Of a stretch of 37,450 bases of DNA, positions 1 to 7,584 are shown piece after piece. How positions within the stretch are numbered: position 1 is the first letter of the stretch; each line of letters opens with the position of its first letter. This stretch comes from Solimonas sp040377605 (GTDB lineage: Bacteria; Pseudomonadota; Gammaproteobacteria; Nevskiales; Nevskiaceae). The stretch spans positions 1 to 37,450 of the forward strand of contig JBEIOK010000013.1 in NCBI GenBank assembly GCA_040377605.1, given 5' to 3'. The translations under genes were made by a program, and so were the position numbers. Under the pieces are notes generated by a model that was not told where the DNA came from, did no database searches, and saw only the letters and a list, made by a program, of their open reading frames with translations.

Positions 1-1
1 G

Positions 2-331
2 CTCAATATCAAGCCCGTGCTCTTGTGCTATCGCGGCGAAACCCAGCCGATCGCCAAGATTCGCAGTTACGATCGGGCGGTCGAGCGACTGTTCCAGCAC
101 GTATCGCGACAGATCGAGCTGGGCATCGACACCCGACACATTTGCATCAGCTATGGCGGTGACGCTGCCGAGTTGGACACGCTACCAGGCTATCCGGCGC
201 TGGTGCAGAAAGCCGAACAGTCCGGGATCGAGCTGCTGGTGAGCACGATGTCAGCCACCGCGGCGGTCAATGTCGGGGCCCGTTGTGTGGCCGTCGCGTA
301 TGGCGGGGAGTTGCGCTCGTTCGGAGACTGA
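2..331 (+). CDS. DegV family fatty-acid-binding protein (C-terminal part)
   Basis: The frame is open from the first bases of the window, so only the last 109 residues are visible and the true start lies to the left. The segment beginning LNIKPVL, followed by a basic stretch with RSYDRAVERL, and the ending STMSATAAVNVG...AVAYGG match the C-terminal half of DegV-family proteins. Members of this family bind a single fatty acid and, in Gram-positives, feed it to fatty-acid kinase; the role in Proteobacteria is less clear. The gene ends 38 bp before the ParA-like gene on the same strand, so the two may be cotranscribed. Family assignment is fairly secure; function is inferred from family only. Confidence 0.8.
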   Translation, partial: LNIKPVLLCYRGETQPIAKIRSYDRAVERLFQHVSRQIELGIDTRHICISYGGDAAELDTLPGYPALVQKAEQSGIELLVSTMSATAAVNVGARCVAVAYGGELRSFGD

Positions 332-369
332 GCTGGGTCCGTTCAGTCCTTTAGACAGGAGGTCCGGGG

Positions 370-1116
370 ATGAAGACGCTGGCGCTGTACAACCTCAAGG
401 GCGGTGTGGGTAAGTCCGCTGCGGCGGTGAATCTGGCTTACCTGGCTGCGAGCAATGGCATCCCGACCCTGTTGTGGGATCTCGATCCCCAGGGTGCCGC
501 CAGCTGGTACTTCCACGGTACGCCCGAGGCGCTGAAAGCCAAGAAGGTGTTTGACGGGTACACGCCGGTTGGACGGCTGGTCAAACCTTCGCCTTACGCG
601 AACCTCGATCTGATCCCCGCGGATTTCTCCTATCGTTATCTCGACATCATGCTGAAGAAGGTCGAGCCGCCACGCGAGGCGCTGCGACGTCTGCTCAAAC
701 CCTTCTCCGAGCGATACGCGCTAGCGGTGCTGGATTGTCCGCCGGGGCTTTCTCATCTGGCCGACAACGTGTTCCAGTGCGCCGACCTGGTGGCCGCCCC
801 CGTGGTGCCGACTTTCCTGTCGCTGCGTGCTTGCGAGCAAGTGCAGGAGTACTTCAAGCAGGAAAGCTTCGATCCGAAGCGGTTGCGACCGTTCTACTCG
901 ATGGCCGACCGCCGGCGATCGTTGCATCGCGAATTGCTGGAGCGGCCGCCCGCGAGCATGGCCCGCAGCTTCGCTGCGGTGATTCCGTACTCCGCGATGG
1001 TGGAACGCATGGGCGAGCATCGCGCGCCGATGGCAGCGTATGCGCCGAGCGAGGATCCGGCGCTGCTGGCTTACGCTGAGCTCTGGCTGGAGGTTAAAGC
1101 CGCCTTGCGGCTGTGA
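370..1116 (+). CDS. Orphan ParA/MinD-family ATPase
   Basis: This 248-residue protein has the deviant Walker A motif KGGVGKSA at residues 10-17, with both lysines typical of ParA/MinD ATPases. It also has an LDPQG segment near residue 40 and a Walker B-like LAVLDCPPG segment near residue 120. The ATG follows AGGAGG at 357-362 with a 7-nt spacer, which fixes the start. No ParB, MinE or parS-like element lies beside it, so it is an orphan. Family members position plasmids, chemoreceptors or cellulose synthase complexes, but nothing here says which cargo this one has. It follows a DegV-family gene and converges on purK with a 12-bp gap. Confidence 0.85.
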   Translation: MKTLALYNLKGGVGKSAAAVNLAYLAASNGIPTLLWDLDPQGAASWYFHGTPEALKAKKVFDGYTPVGRLVKPSPYANLDLIPADFSYRYLDIMLKKVEPPREALRRLLKPFSERYALAVLDCPPGLSHLADNVFQCADLVAAPVVPTFLSLRACEQVQEYFKQESFDPKRLRPFYSMADRRRSLHRELLERPPASMARSFAAVIPYSAMVERMGEHRAPMAAYAPSEDPALLAYAELWLEVKAALRL

Positions 1117-1128
1117 GGCGAAGCCCGC

Positions 1129-2220
1129 TCAGGACTCGACTGCAACGACCAGACGCAACAGTCGCTCGAGGCGTTCGGTCAGTTCCTGTGCGCTGGTCGA
1201 TGTGACCGTGGCGTGTCCGACCTTGCGCTGCGGCTTCGGACTCTTGCCGTAGTGATGGATGTGAACACCGGGAATGCTGGCGAGATCGACGTTGGCGGGT
1301 GCATCACCGATGAAGTTGACCATTGCCGGATGGCCGCGTAACCGCGTGGATCCCAAGGGCAGCCCGGCAATCGCGCGCAGGTGGTTCTCGAACTGCGAAA
1401 CCTCGGCGCCCTCGATGCTCCAGTGGCCGGAGTTGTGGACGCGTGGGGCGATCTCGTTGGCCAGCAGCCGACCCTCGGCGACAAAGAACTCGAACGCCAG
1501 CACGCCGACATAGTCCAGATGTTCCAACACGCGCCGCGCATAGTCCTCGGCTTCGGCCTGCAGCGGATCCTCGCGGCGCGGCGTGGCGATGCGCAGGATG
1601 CCCTCTCGGTGTACGTTTTCTACCACCGGATAGAACGCCAGTTCGCCGCGCTTTCCGCGCACGGCGATGCATGAAACTTCGCGTTCAAAGGGCACAAAGG
1701 ATTCGAGAATCAGCGGTTGGCCGCCGAGTCGCTGCCAGGCGGCATCGAGATCCTCGTTGCTGCGCAGCACGGCCTGCCCCTTGCCGTCATATCCGAGGCG
1801 CCGTGTTTTCAGCACACTGGGCAGCCCCAGATTGCGTACCGCGAACTCAAGAGCCTCACGGGTGGCGACCGGCATGTAACTGGGCACCGGGATGCGCAGC
1901 TGGTCGAACAGCTGCTTCTCCGACAGCCGGTCCTGGCCGACGGTCAGCGCGACGGGTGCCGGCAGCAGCGGAATCCGGCTGGCGACGAACTCGGCGGTCT
2001 TCGCCGGGACGTTTTCAAACTCGTAGGTCGCGACATCGACGCTGACGCAGAACTCGGCCAGCGCGCGTTCGTCGTCATAGGGCGCATGAATGTGCTGGCC
2101 CAGCGGCGCTGCACAGGCCTCGGTCGCCGGATCGAGGAAAACGAAATCGAAATCCAGCGGATATCCCGCCAGGGCCAGCATGCGTCCCAGCTGGCCTGCA
2201 CCCAGAATGCCGATTTTCAT
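1129..2220 (-). CDS. purK: N5-carboxyaminoimidazole ribonucleotide synthase PurK
   Basis: This 363-residue cytoplasmic protein begins MKIGILGAGQLGRMLALAG, the usual PurK N-terminus. It continues with an ATP-grasp fold (KTRRLGYDGKGQ and LILESFVPFEREVS) and the late motif NEIAPRVHNSGHW. It uses ATP and bicarbonate to carboxylate 5-aminoimidazole ribonucleotide at N5 in de novo purine synthesis. Its start codon overlaps the purE stop as ATGA at 2217-2220, so the two genes are translationally coupled and make successive enzymes. Length and motifs are normal for the family. Confidence 0.97.
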   Translation of the reverse strand: MKIGILGAGQLGRMLALAGYPLDFDFVFLDPATEACAAPLGQHIHAPYDDERALAEFCVSVDVATYEFENVPAKTAEFVASRIPLLPAPVALTVGQDRLSEKQLFDQLRIPVPSYMPVATREALEFAVRNLGLPSVLKTRRLGYDGKGQAVLRSNEDLDAAWQRLGGQPLILESFVPFEREVSCIAVRGKRGELAFYPVVENVHREGILRIATPRREDPLQAEAEDYARRVLEHLDYVGVLAFEFFVAEGRLLANEIAPRVHNSGHWSIEGAEVSQFENHLRAIAGLPLGSTRLRGHPAMVNFIGDAPANVDLASIPGVHIHHYGKSPKPQRKVGHATVTSTSAQELTERLERLLRLVVAVES

Positions 2221-2738
2221 GCCGGAAGCTTCAAGGGCTCGTCGTTGAGGACCTTGTCGGTCTGTGCACTGCGGAAAGCATCCAGACGCTCCCGCAAGCC
2301 TGCGTCTTCATTGGCCAGAATGGCGGCCGCCAGCAGTGCGGCATTGGTGGCCCCGGCATTGCCGATGGCCAGTGTGCCGACCGGGATGCCGGCGGGCATC
2401 TGCACGATGGACAGCAGCGAATCCTTGCCGCTGAGCGCCTTGGACTGCACCGGAACGCCAAGCACCGGCACCGAGGTTTTTGCGGCGCACATGCCCGGGA
2501 GGTGGGCCGCGCCGCCAGCGCCGGCAATGATCACCTTCAGGCCCCGACCGCGGGCCGCATCTGCGTATTCGAACAGCAGGTCCGGTGTGCGGTGGGCGGA
2601 TACCACGCGGGCTTCGTAGGGAACCGCCAGTGATTCCAGCATGCGCGCGGCATGCGCCATGGTCTCCCAATCGGAGCGGGAGCCCATGATGATGCCGACG
2701 ACGGGATGCTTCTCGGTGCTGCGGGACTTCTTGGCCAC
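2217..2738 (-). CDS. purE: N5-carboxyaminoimidazole ribonucleotide mutase PurE (class I)
   Basis: PurE moves the carboxyl group of N5-CAIR to C4 in purine synthesis. The class I signatures GIIMGSRSDWETM, SAHRTPD and IAGAGGAAHLPGM are all present. The frame is open from an ATG at 2831, but the first 31 residues of that version are unlike PurE. I therefore prefer the GTG at 2738, which gives 173 residues beginning VAKKSRSTEK; GAGG lies about 8 nt upstream. The stop overlaps purK. The longer start cannot be excluded, and a hairpin lies upstream at 2833-2862. Confidence 0.93.
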   Translation of the reverse strand: MAKKSRSTEKHPVVGIIMGSRSDWETMAHAARMLESLAVPYEARVVSAHRTPDLLFEYADAARGRGLKVIIAGAGGAAHLPGMCAAKTSVPVLGVPVQSKALSGKDSLLSIVQMPAGIPVGTLAIGNAGATNAALLAAAILANEDAGLRERLDAFRSAQTDKVLNDEPLKLPA

Positions 2739-2832
2739 GGAATCGGCCTCGTGCAGGCCTAGGAAAGGCAGGAAGCGACGGATTATGGCATCGCCGGATG
2801 ACCGGCGCAGCCACGGGTCCTGCGGAACCAAG

Positions 2833-2869
2833 ACGCCCGTCGAGGGAGGACACGACGGGCGTGATTTTT
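2833..2869 (+). terminator. Hairpin followed by a T-run upstream of purE
   Basis: ACGCCCGTCG (2833-2842) and CGACGGGCGT (2853-2862) form a perfect 10-bp stem, followed on the + strand by GATTTTT. This has the layout of a rho-independent terminator for rightward transcription, yet no rightward gene lies to its left nearby. On the minus strand the same hairpin would sit in the purE leader without a U-tail. It may therefore stop antisense transcription into purE or be a leader structure. Confidence 0.45.
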
Positions 2870-2893
2870 AGTCAAACAAAGCGGCGATCGCAG

Positions 2894-2916
2894 CTAAAAA
2901 GGCTCAGGGCTTGAGC
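2894..2916 (-). terminator. Rho-independent terminator of the SIMPL-domain gene
   Basis: Read on the minus strand, GCTCA and TGAGC form a 5-bp stem with a 5-nt loop, followed by CTTTTTAG. The stop codon of the SIMPL gene lies inside the stem. The stem is short but the U-tail is clear. Confidence 0.5.
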
Positions 2917-3650
2917 AGATCAAACTCAACTGCGGCACTGGCGGTGTACTTGATTTCACCCGCCGCAAAGCCGATTTCCTGATTGCCCCCGGCGTCGGCC
3001 GCCTCGGCTCGCATCGCCATGACCTTCATCGGCATCGGTGGTGCCACGTAGTCGTTGACGCGCAGCGTCCGTACCGAGCCCAGCTTCATGTCCAGCGTTT
3101 CGGCCAGCAACTTGGCCTTGGTGCGGGCATCGTTGGCCGCGTTGACCAGGGCTTGCTCGATCAGCGTGCCGCTTCTGCTCGACTCCAGCACGGGCGAAGA
3201 GACGTTATTCACGCCCACCTTGGTCGCCCTCAGCAGGTAATCGCCGATCTTGTCGAGATTCTCGATGACGACGTTGATCTCGCGCCGCGCACGATAGCCG
3301 ACCAGCTGCTGTCGCCGCGCCTTTTCGTCCCACACATATTCGGGGTTGATGCTGATGCCCGCGGTAGAGATGTGCTCTTCCTTCGTGCCCAGAGCCTTGG
3401 CTTCGGCAAGGTAAGCCCGCACGACCTTGTTGACTTCGGCCTCGGCGAGCTTGAGATCGGCGTTGAGGGCATCAGCCGCCAGGTTCAGACGTGCGCGATC
3501 CGGCTTCACCGAGACCTCGCCCTGCCCGTTCACGGCAATCAGCCGTGGTGACTCTTCTGCCTGCGCGACCGACGCCAGCATGGCGGCGGTCGCCAACATC
3601 AGACCGGAGGTGATCCCGGAAATCCAGCGACGACGGCTCTCGATGTTCAT
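2904..3650 (-). CDS. Secreted SIMPL-domain (DUF541) protein
   Basis: This 248-residue protein starts with a Sec signal peptide: basic MNIESRRRW, a hydrophobic stretch at residues 12-29 and a likely cut after AQA near residue 31. The mature part begins LIAVNGQGEVSVKPDRARL, the hallmark of the SIMPL/DUF541 family, and carries the family's STAGISINPEY segment. Family members are periplasmic or envelope proteins of poorly defined role, some linked to oxidative stress. The gene stands alone with a terminator at its end. Family identity is secure, function unknown. Confidence 0.88.
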   Translation of the reverse strand: MNIESRRRWISGITSGLMLATAAMLASVAQAEESPRLIAVNGQGEVSVKPDRARLNLAADALNADLKLAEAEVNKVVRAYLAEAKALGTKEEHISTAGISINPEYVWDEKARRQQLVGYRARREINVVIENLDKIGDYLLRATKVGVNNVSSPVLESSRSGTLIEQALVNAANDARTKAKLLAETLDMKLGSVRTLRVNDYVAPPMPMKVMAMRAEAADAGGNQEIGFAAGEIKYTASAAVEFDLLKP

Positions 3651-3935
3651 ACCTTGCGTATTCCTATGACGGGGACGGTGTTGCCATGATGCAGCGTCTC
3701 GGCGCTGCCCACCACGACGGGATCTCGGAGCCAGCAGGCCCTGATGTGCGGCACCCTCACATGCACGATATGACCGACAGCCCGTGGCGGCAGTTCCGGA
3801 GCATCGCCATTCCCATACAACCGACTGCGCTGGAGGATTTTTTGGATGCGGCCTAGACCCCGGCCGTTTAAACTGCGGTCCCGATTCGCGACACCGCCAG
3901 GTTTTCGTCAGGCCGCACGGCCGACTTTATTCCCA

Positions 3936-4484
3936 ATGAGCGCCACCTACGAACCCGTCACCCTGAGCCGGGATGTCATCGGCGTCCTGATCCCGCAGGG
4001 CACCAAGGTCGAATTGCCGGAGGGCGCCCAGGGCGCGATCACCCAGGCACTGGGTGGCAGCTTTACCATACAGGTCCAGGGCCACCTGTTCCGCATCGAA
4101 GGTAAGGACGCCGACGCCATCGGCAAGGATGTCCTCAAGGGCCCGGAAGTGGCAGCCGATGCCAGCGACGAAGAAGTCGAAAAAGCCGTCTGGGCCCAGC
4201 TGCGTACCTGCTACGACCCCGAAATCCCGGTCGACATCGTGGAACTGGGGCTGATTTACGAATGCAAGCTCGAGCCGCTGGATGATGGCAAGCGACGCGC
4301 CAAGGTAACCATGACCCTGACGGCGCCCGGGTGCGGCATGGGCGAGATCCTGGTCGCCGACGTCAAGGCCAAGGCCTTGGCAGTGCCGACCGTCGTCGAA
4401 GCCGAAGTCGATCTGGTCTTCGATCCACCCTGGAACCAGTCGATGATGTCCGAGGCCGCGCGTCTGGCCACGGGCATGTTCTGA
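3936..4484 (+). CDS. sufT: Putative Fe-S cluster assembly protein SufT
   Basis: The start chosen is the ATG at 3936, giving 182 residues beginning MSATYEPVTLSRDV. The frame is open from 3846, but those 30 residues are arginine-rich and unlike the family. The N-terminal third is the SufT-specific part and the C-terminal half is a MIP18/DUF59 domain (VWAQLRTCYDPEIPVDIVEL, then TAPGCGMGEILVADV with its conserved cysteine). SufT-type proteins help mature Fe-S enzymes. It is followed by apaG 25 bp downstream. The 285-bp gap between it and the SIMPL start must hold two divergent promoters, but I see no convincing -35/-10 pair there, and no clear Shine-Dalgarno sequence precedes the ATG. Confidence 0.88.
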   Translation: MSATYEPVTLSRDVIGVLIPQGTKVELPEGAQGAITQALGGSFTIQVQGHLFRIEGKDADAIGKDVLKGPEVAADASDEEVEKAVWAQLRTCYDPEIPVDIVELGLIYECKLEPLDDGKRRAKVTMTLTAPGCGMGEILVADVKAKALAVPTVVEAEVDLVFDPPWNQSMMSEAARLATGMF

Positions 4485-4509
4485 CGTCACCGACCCCGAG
4501 GAGCCGCGC

Positions 4510-4896
4510 ATGTCCGAAACGGTAACCCGTGGCATCCGCGTCCGGGTGCAGCCGCGATATGTGCCCGAGCAATCGGACCCGGATGTCGGTCAGTACCTGT
4601 TTGCGTATCACATCACGATCCGCAACGAGGGCGGCGACACAGTCCAATTGCTGTCGCGGCATTGGGTGATCACCGACGGCGAGGGTCACGTCGACGAAGT
4701 GCGCGGCCCCGGCGTGGTGGGCTATCAACCGTTGCTGCGCCCTGGCGAGGAATTCCAGTACACCAGCGGCTGTCCGCTGAAGACCCCGGTGGGGACCATG
4801 CACGGCGAATTCACGATGCAGGTCCAGGATCGAGAAGAGCGCTTCGACGCGCGGATCGCGCCGTTCACGCTGGCGATGCCGCGCGCACTCAACTAG
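4510..4896 (+). CDS. apaG: ApaG protein
   Basis: This 128-residue protein matches ApaG along its full length, including VTRGIRVRVQPRYV, the RNEGGDTVQLLSRHW segment and GVVGYQPLLRPGEEFQYTSG. ApaG is a small fibronectin-III-like beta-sandwich protein linked genetically to Co2+ resistance and Mg2+ efflux, and often lies near apaH and ksgA, neither of which is seen here. GAGGAG lies about 7 nt before the ATG. Its last 8 bases overlap the end of the convergent AraC-family gene. Confidence 0.95.
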   Translation: MSETVTRGIRVRVQPRYVPEQSDPDVGQYLFAYHITIRNEGGDTVQLLSRHWVITDGEGHVDEVRGPGVVGYQPLLRPGEEFQYTSGCPLKTPVGTMHGEFTMQVQDREERFDARIAPFTLAMPRALN

Positions 4897-5929
4897 CGCC
4901 ACTGCTGCGGTAGAGGCCCGGGGTGGTGCCGGTCCAGCGCTTGAAGGCACGTTGAAAGCCGGACTGCTCCGAAAAGCCGAGCAGGAACGCGATGTCGAGC
5001 AGCGACAAGGTGACGTCCTGCATGTACTGCAGCGCCAGCCCCCGGCGCACATCGTCAACCAACTCCTTGAAATTCTGTCCGCCGTGCTCGGCCAGGCGCC
5101 GCTGCAAGCTGCGCGGGCTGCAGGCCAGACGCCGAGCCACGTCCTCCAGCGAGGGCGGGCCATTGACCAGCGCGTCGGAAATCGCCTGCCAGACATCGCG
5201 GACAGCTGTTTCGTCTGCGTGTCGCCGCTGAGCCAGCAACTGCTCGGCATGACCGTCGAGCAAACCGCGCAGGGCCGGATTCTTGTCGCGGATCGGACGG
5301 TCCAGCAGTGAGGGTGGAAACGCCACGGCTGAATAGGGCTGATCAAAGCGCGGCTCGCATCCGAGCACGCGCCGGTACACCGCCGCGTCTCCCGGCTGCG
5401 AATGTTCGAAGCAGACATACAGTGGCCGCTCGTTGCTGCCGATCAGCAAATTGGCGAATGCGATCCAGCTGGCGACGTGTTCCTCGCCGATCTGTCGAGA
5501 GAGCTGCGCCAGCGGCGAATGCCAGCGCAGTTCAGCGATCTCGGACGAGAGCAGATGTAACTCGGAGTGCCCGGTCTTGCCGACCAGATCCTGATAGCGA
5601 CGTTGCCGCAGCAGCGCTTCACCCAGCGTATCGCAGGCCATCATGGCAAAGCCGAGAATGCCGTACTTGCCCGGGCGTGCAATGGCCCCCGCATGGAGGC
5701 CCAGCCAGTCGTCGGACGACAGGGTCACCGCCGAGCGCCACAGCTCGGCGTACTGGGCGGCCGACAGCGTGCAGTCCGCGTCGTCGAGCTGCTGACGATC
5801 AAGGGCCATCGTCGACAGCAGCGCATCGGTATCCACCCCCTGCTCCTCGAGGTGCTGAAACAGTGCACGGACGTAGGACAGATAAACCTGTCCCGCTGCG
5901 GCGGTCGTACCGGAAGGTGGGCGCTTCAT
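4889..5929 (-). CDS. AraC-family regulator with arabinose-binding-like N-domain
   Basis: The ATG at 5929 gives 346 residues beginning MKRPPSGTT; an upstream in-frame ATG at 6010 adds 27 arginine-rich residues that look untranslated. The first ~230 residues resemble the ligand-binding domain of OruR/ArgR-type AraC regulators. The last 100 hold the two-helix-turn-helix DNA-binding region (LEDVARRLACSPRSLQRRL and LLDIAFLLGFSEQSGFQRAF). It is divergent from the AGMO-like operon across 144 bp, so it is the natural candidate regulator of that operon, with a lipid or other hydrophobic compound as possible inducer. That link is inferred from position only. Confidence 0.88.
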   Translation of the reverse strand: MKRPPSGTTAAAGQVYLSYVRALFQHLEEQGVDTDALLSTMALDRQQLDDADCTLSAAQYAELWRSAVTLSSDDWLGLHAGAIARPGKYGILGFAMMACDTLGEALLRQRRYQDLVGKTGHSELHLLSSEIAELRWHSPLAQLSRQIGEEHVASWIAFANLLIGSNERPLYVCFEHSQPGDAAVYRRVLGCEPRFDQPYSAVAFPPSLLDRPIRDKNPALRGLLDGHAEQLLAQRRHADETAVRDVWQAISDALVNGPPSLEDVARRLACSPRSLQRRLAEHGGQNFKELVDDVRRGLALQYMQDVTLSLLDIAFLLGFSEQSGFQRAFKRWTGTTPGLYRSSGAS

Positions 5930-6073
5930 GGCGCGAGACGATACGGCCCAGCGACCGCGCTGGACAAGCACGCTGGCGCGTGCGGCCCATGCGCCGGGCC
6001 CTGGGGGCAATACCCGGCTGCGGCGGGGCGCTAGGCTGCTGCAGTTCGACGAGCGCCCGGAGACGCCACGACC

Positions 6074-6952
6074 ATGCCTTCAGTGGGCGATGACCAGTTG
6101 GTGTTGTATGCCATTCCGGCCTTCTTGGCCTGCGTTGCGCTGGAAGCCGTGTGGCTGAAGCGTCGCCGCCGCGCCTACGACGATCGCGATGCCTGGGCCA
6201 GCCTCGGCATGGGGGTCGGCAATGTCCTCATCGCCGTGGCGCTGAAGTCGCTGTGGTTCGCATTGTTCGTCTGGCTCTACGAGTTCCGGATCTTCGATCT
6301 CGATCCGCGCCTGGCCTGGGTCTGGATGCTGGGCATCGTGGTGCAGGATTTCTGCTTCTACTGGTATCACCGTTTTTCGCATCGGGTTCGGTTGTTCTGG
6401 GGCGCCCATGTCAACCATCACTCCAGCCAGGCCTTCAACTTCACCACGGCGCTGCGCCAGTCCTGGACCACGCCGCTGTACAGCTCTGCGTTCTTCCTGC
6501 CGTTGCCGTTACTCGGCTTTCATCCGGTGGTGGTCTACACGCTGCAGTCCATCAGCCTGATCTACCAGTTCTTCCTGCACACCGAGACCGTCGGGCGGTT
6601 GGGCCCACTGGAATGGGTGCTCAACACGCCGTCGCATCACCGCGTGCATCACGGCAGCAACCCCGAATATATCGACCGCAACTACGGCGGCATCCTGATC
6701 GTCTGGGACCGCTGGTTCGGCAGCTTCGAACCCGAGCGTGCGCCGGTACGCTATGGACTGACGCACAACCTGGGAAGCTACAACCCGTTGTGGATCGCGT
6801 TTCACTACTTCGTGCAGATCGCGCGCGATGCGCGCGCGCACCCTGGCTGGCGCAACCGCATACTGGCCGTCTTTGGTCCGCCGGAGTGGACCCCTGCACC
6901 GTCAATGCCGCCGGCGAGTGCGTCGGGGCAAAAGGAAGTCGCGGCGCCGTGA
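6074..6952 (+). CDS. Fatty-acid-hydroxylase superfamily protein, AGMO-like
   Basis: This 292-residue integral membrane protein carries the histidine boxes of the sterol desaturase/fatty acid hydroxylase superfamily: HRFSH at 99-103, HVNHH at 112-116 and HHRVHH at 188-193. The stretches around them (ALRQSWTTPLY, FFLHTETVGRLGPLEW, LNTPSHHRVHHG, DRNYGGILIVWDRWFG) closely resemble animal alkylglycerol monooxygenase, which cleaves ether lipids with a di-iron centre and tetrahydrobiopterin. The bacterial substrate is unknown. The stop overlaps the next start (GTGA at 6949-6952), so the two are translationally coupled. The superfamily is certain; the AGMO-like subgroup is my judgement from remembered motifs. 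Confidence 0.92.
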   Translation: MPSVGDDQLVLYAIPAFLACVALEAVWLKRRRRAYDDRDAWASLGMGVGNVLIAVALKSLWFALFVWLYEFRIFDLDPRLAWVWMLGIVVQDFCFYWYHRFSHRVRLFWGAHVNHHSSQAFNFTTALRQSWTTPLYSSAFFLPLPLLGFHPVVVYTLQSISLIYQFFLHTETVGRLGPLEWVLNTPSHHRVHHGSNPEYIDRNYGGILIVWDRWFGSFEPERAPVRYGLTHNLGSYNPLWIAFHYFVQIARDARAHPGWRNRILAVFGPPEWTPAPSMPPASASGQKEVAAP

Positions 6953-7584
6953 CGGCGCTGGCCTTCTCGGACGCGGTGCTCGCGCTCTGCGCCGTGGCGG
7001 CATGGCTGACGGTCGCGCGCGCGCGGGTGATGCGGGCCGCGGCGCCAGCGCTGCTCATCGGCTGGGGCTTGATCGCGGCAGCAGCCGTACTCGGCATGCT
7101 CCGCTTCGGCGGGATGACGGCACTGGAGCCGGCGCACCGGCTGCTATCGACGGGCGCTGCGGGACTCGGATTGCCGCTGGTGGCCGCGGGTTTGATGCTG
7201 GCCTTCCATCGCCCCCAGGCCCCGGTGTCGATGGGGTACTGGATCGTGGCCGCTGGCCTGGTGGTGGCGCTGCTGGCCTCAACGATGGCGATGACGCGGG
7301 TTGCCGGAGCGGCGGCGACCCTCGTGCTGGCGGTGTGGATGTCCACCCGAGCGGGAATGGATGCAGCGGATCGTTGCATGGGGGGACTGGCGGTCGCGGC
7401 CTTGCTGATCGCGGCCGGCTTCGCCCGCGCAGGGGCGACGTCGCAGGCCCTGATCGGGCTGCACTATGCGCTGGCGGCTGCCCAGCTCGCCTGGCTGTGG
7501 CTGTGGCGGCGCCGGGCCGAAGGCCTGACCGCGCGCATTCAAATCATCAATCGGGGGAGCACCGACACATGCAGCACCACCTGA
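6949..7584 (+). CDS. Unassigned polytopic membrane protein
   Basis: The start is a GTG overlapping the stop of the AGMO-like gene, giving 211 residues. The sequence is almost entirely alanine- and leucine-rich hydrophobic segments, about six or seven predicted transmembrane helices, separated by short loops. It ends in a basic tail (LWLWRRRAEG). A single HRLLSTG segment and scattered charged residues are the only marked polar features, and no catalytic motif is evident. It overlaps the DUF1302 gene by 16 bp, so it sits translationally locked between the hydroxylase and the outer-membrane protein. It could be a partner subunit or a transporter of the hydroxylase product. I do not recognise the family. 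Confidence 0.75.
   Translation: MTALAFSDAVLALCAVAAWLTVARARVMRAAAPALLIGWGLIAAAAVLGMLRFGGMTALEPAHRLLSTGAAGLGLPLVAAGLMLAFHRPQAPVSMGYWIVAAGLVVALLASTMAMTRVAGAAATLVLAVWMSTRAGMDAADRCMGGLAVAALLIAAGFARAGATSQALIGLHYALAAAQLAWLWLWRRRAEGLTARIQIINRGSTDTCSTT

Noticed and set aside
3651..3935. 285-bp gap between the SIMPL gene and sufT searched for RNA genes and promoters
   Set aside because: No conserved RNA, convincing -35/-10 pair or well-supported ORF was found; it probably holds two divergent promoters that I cannot place.
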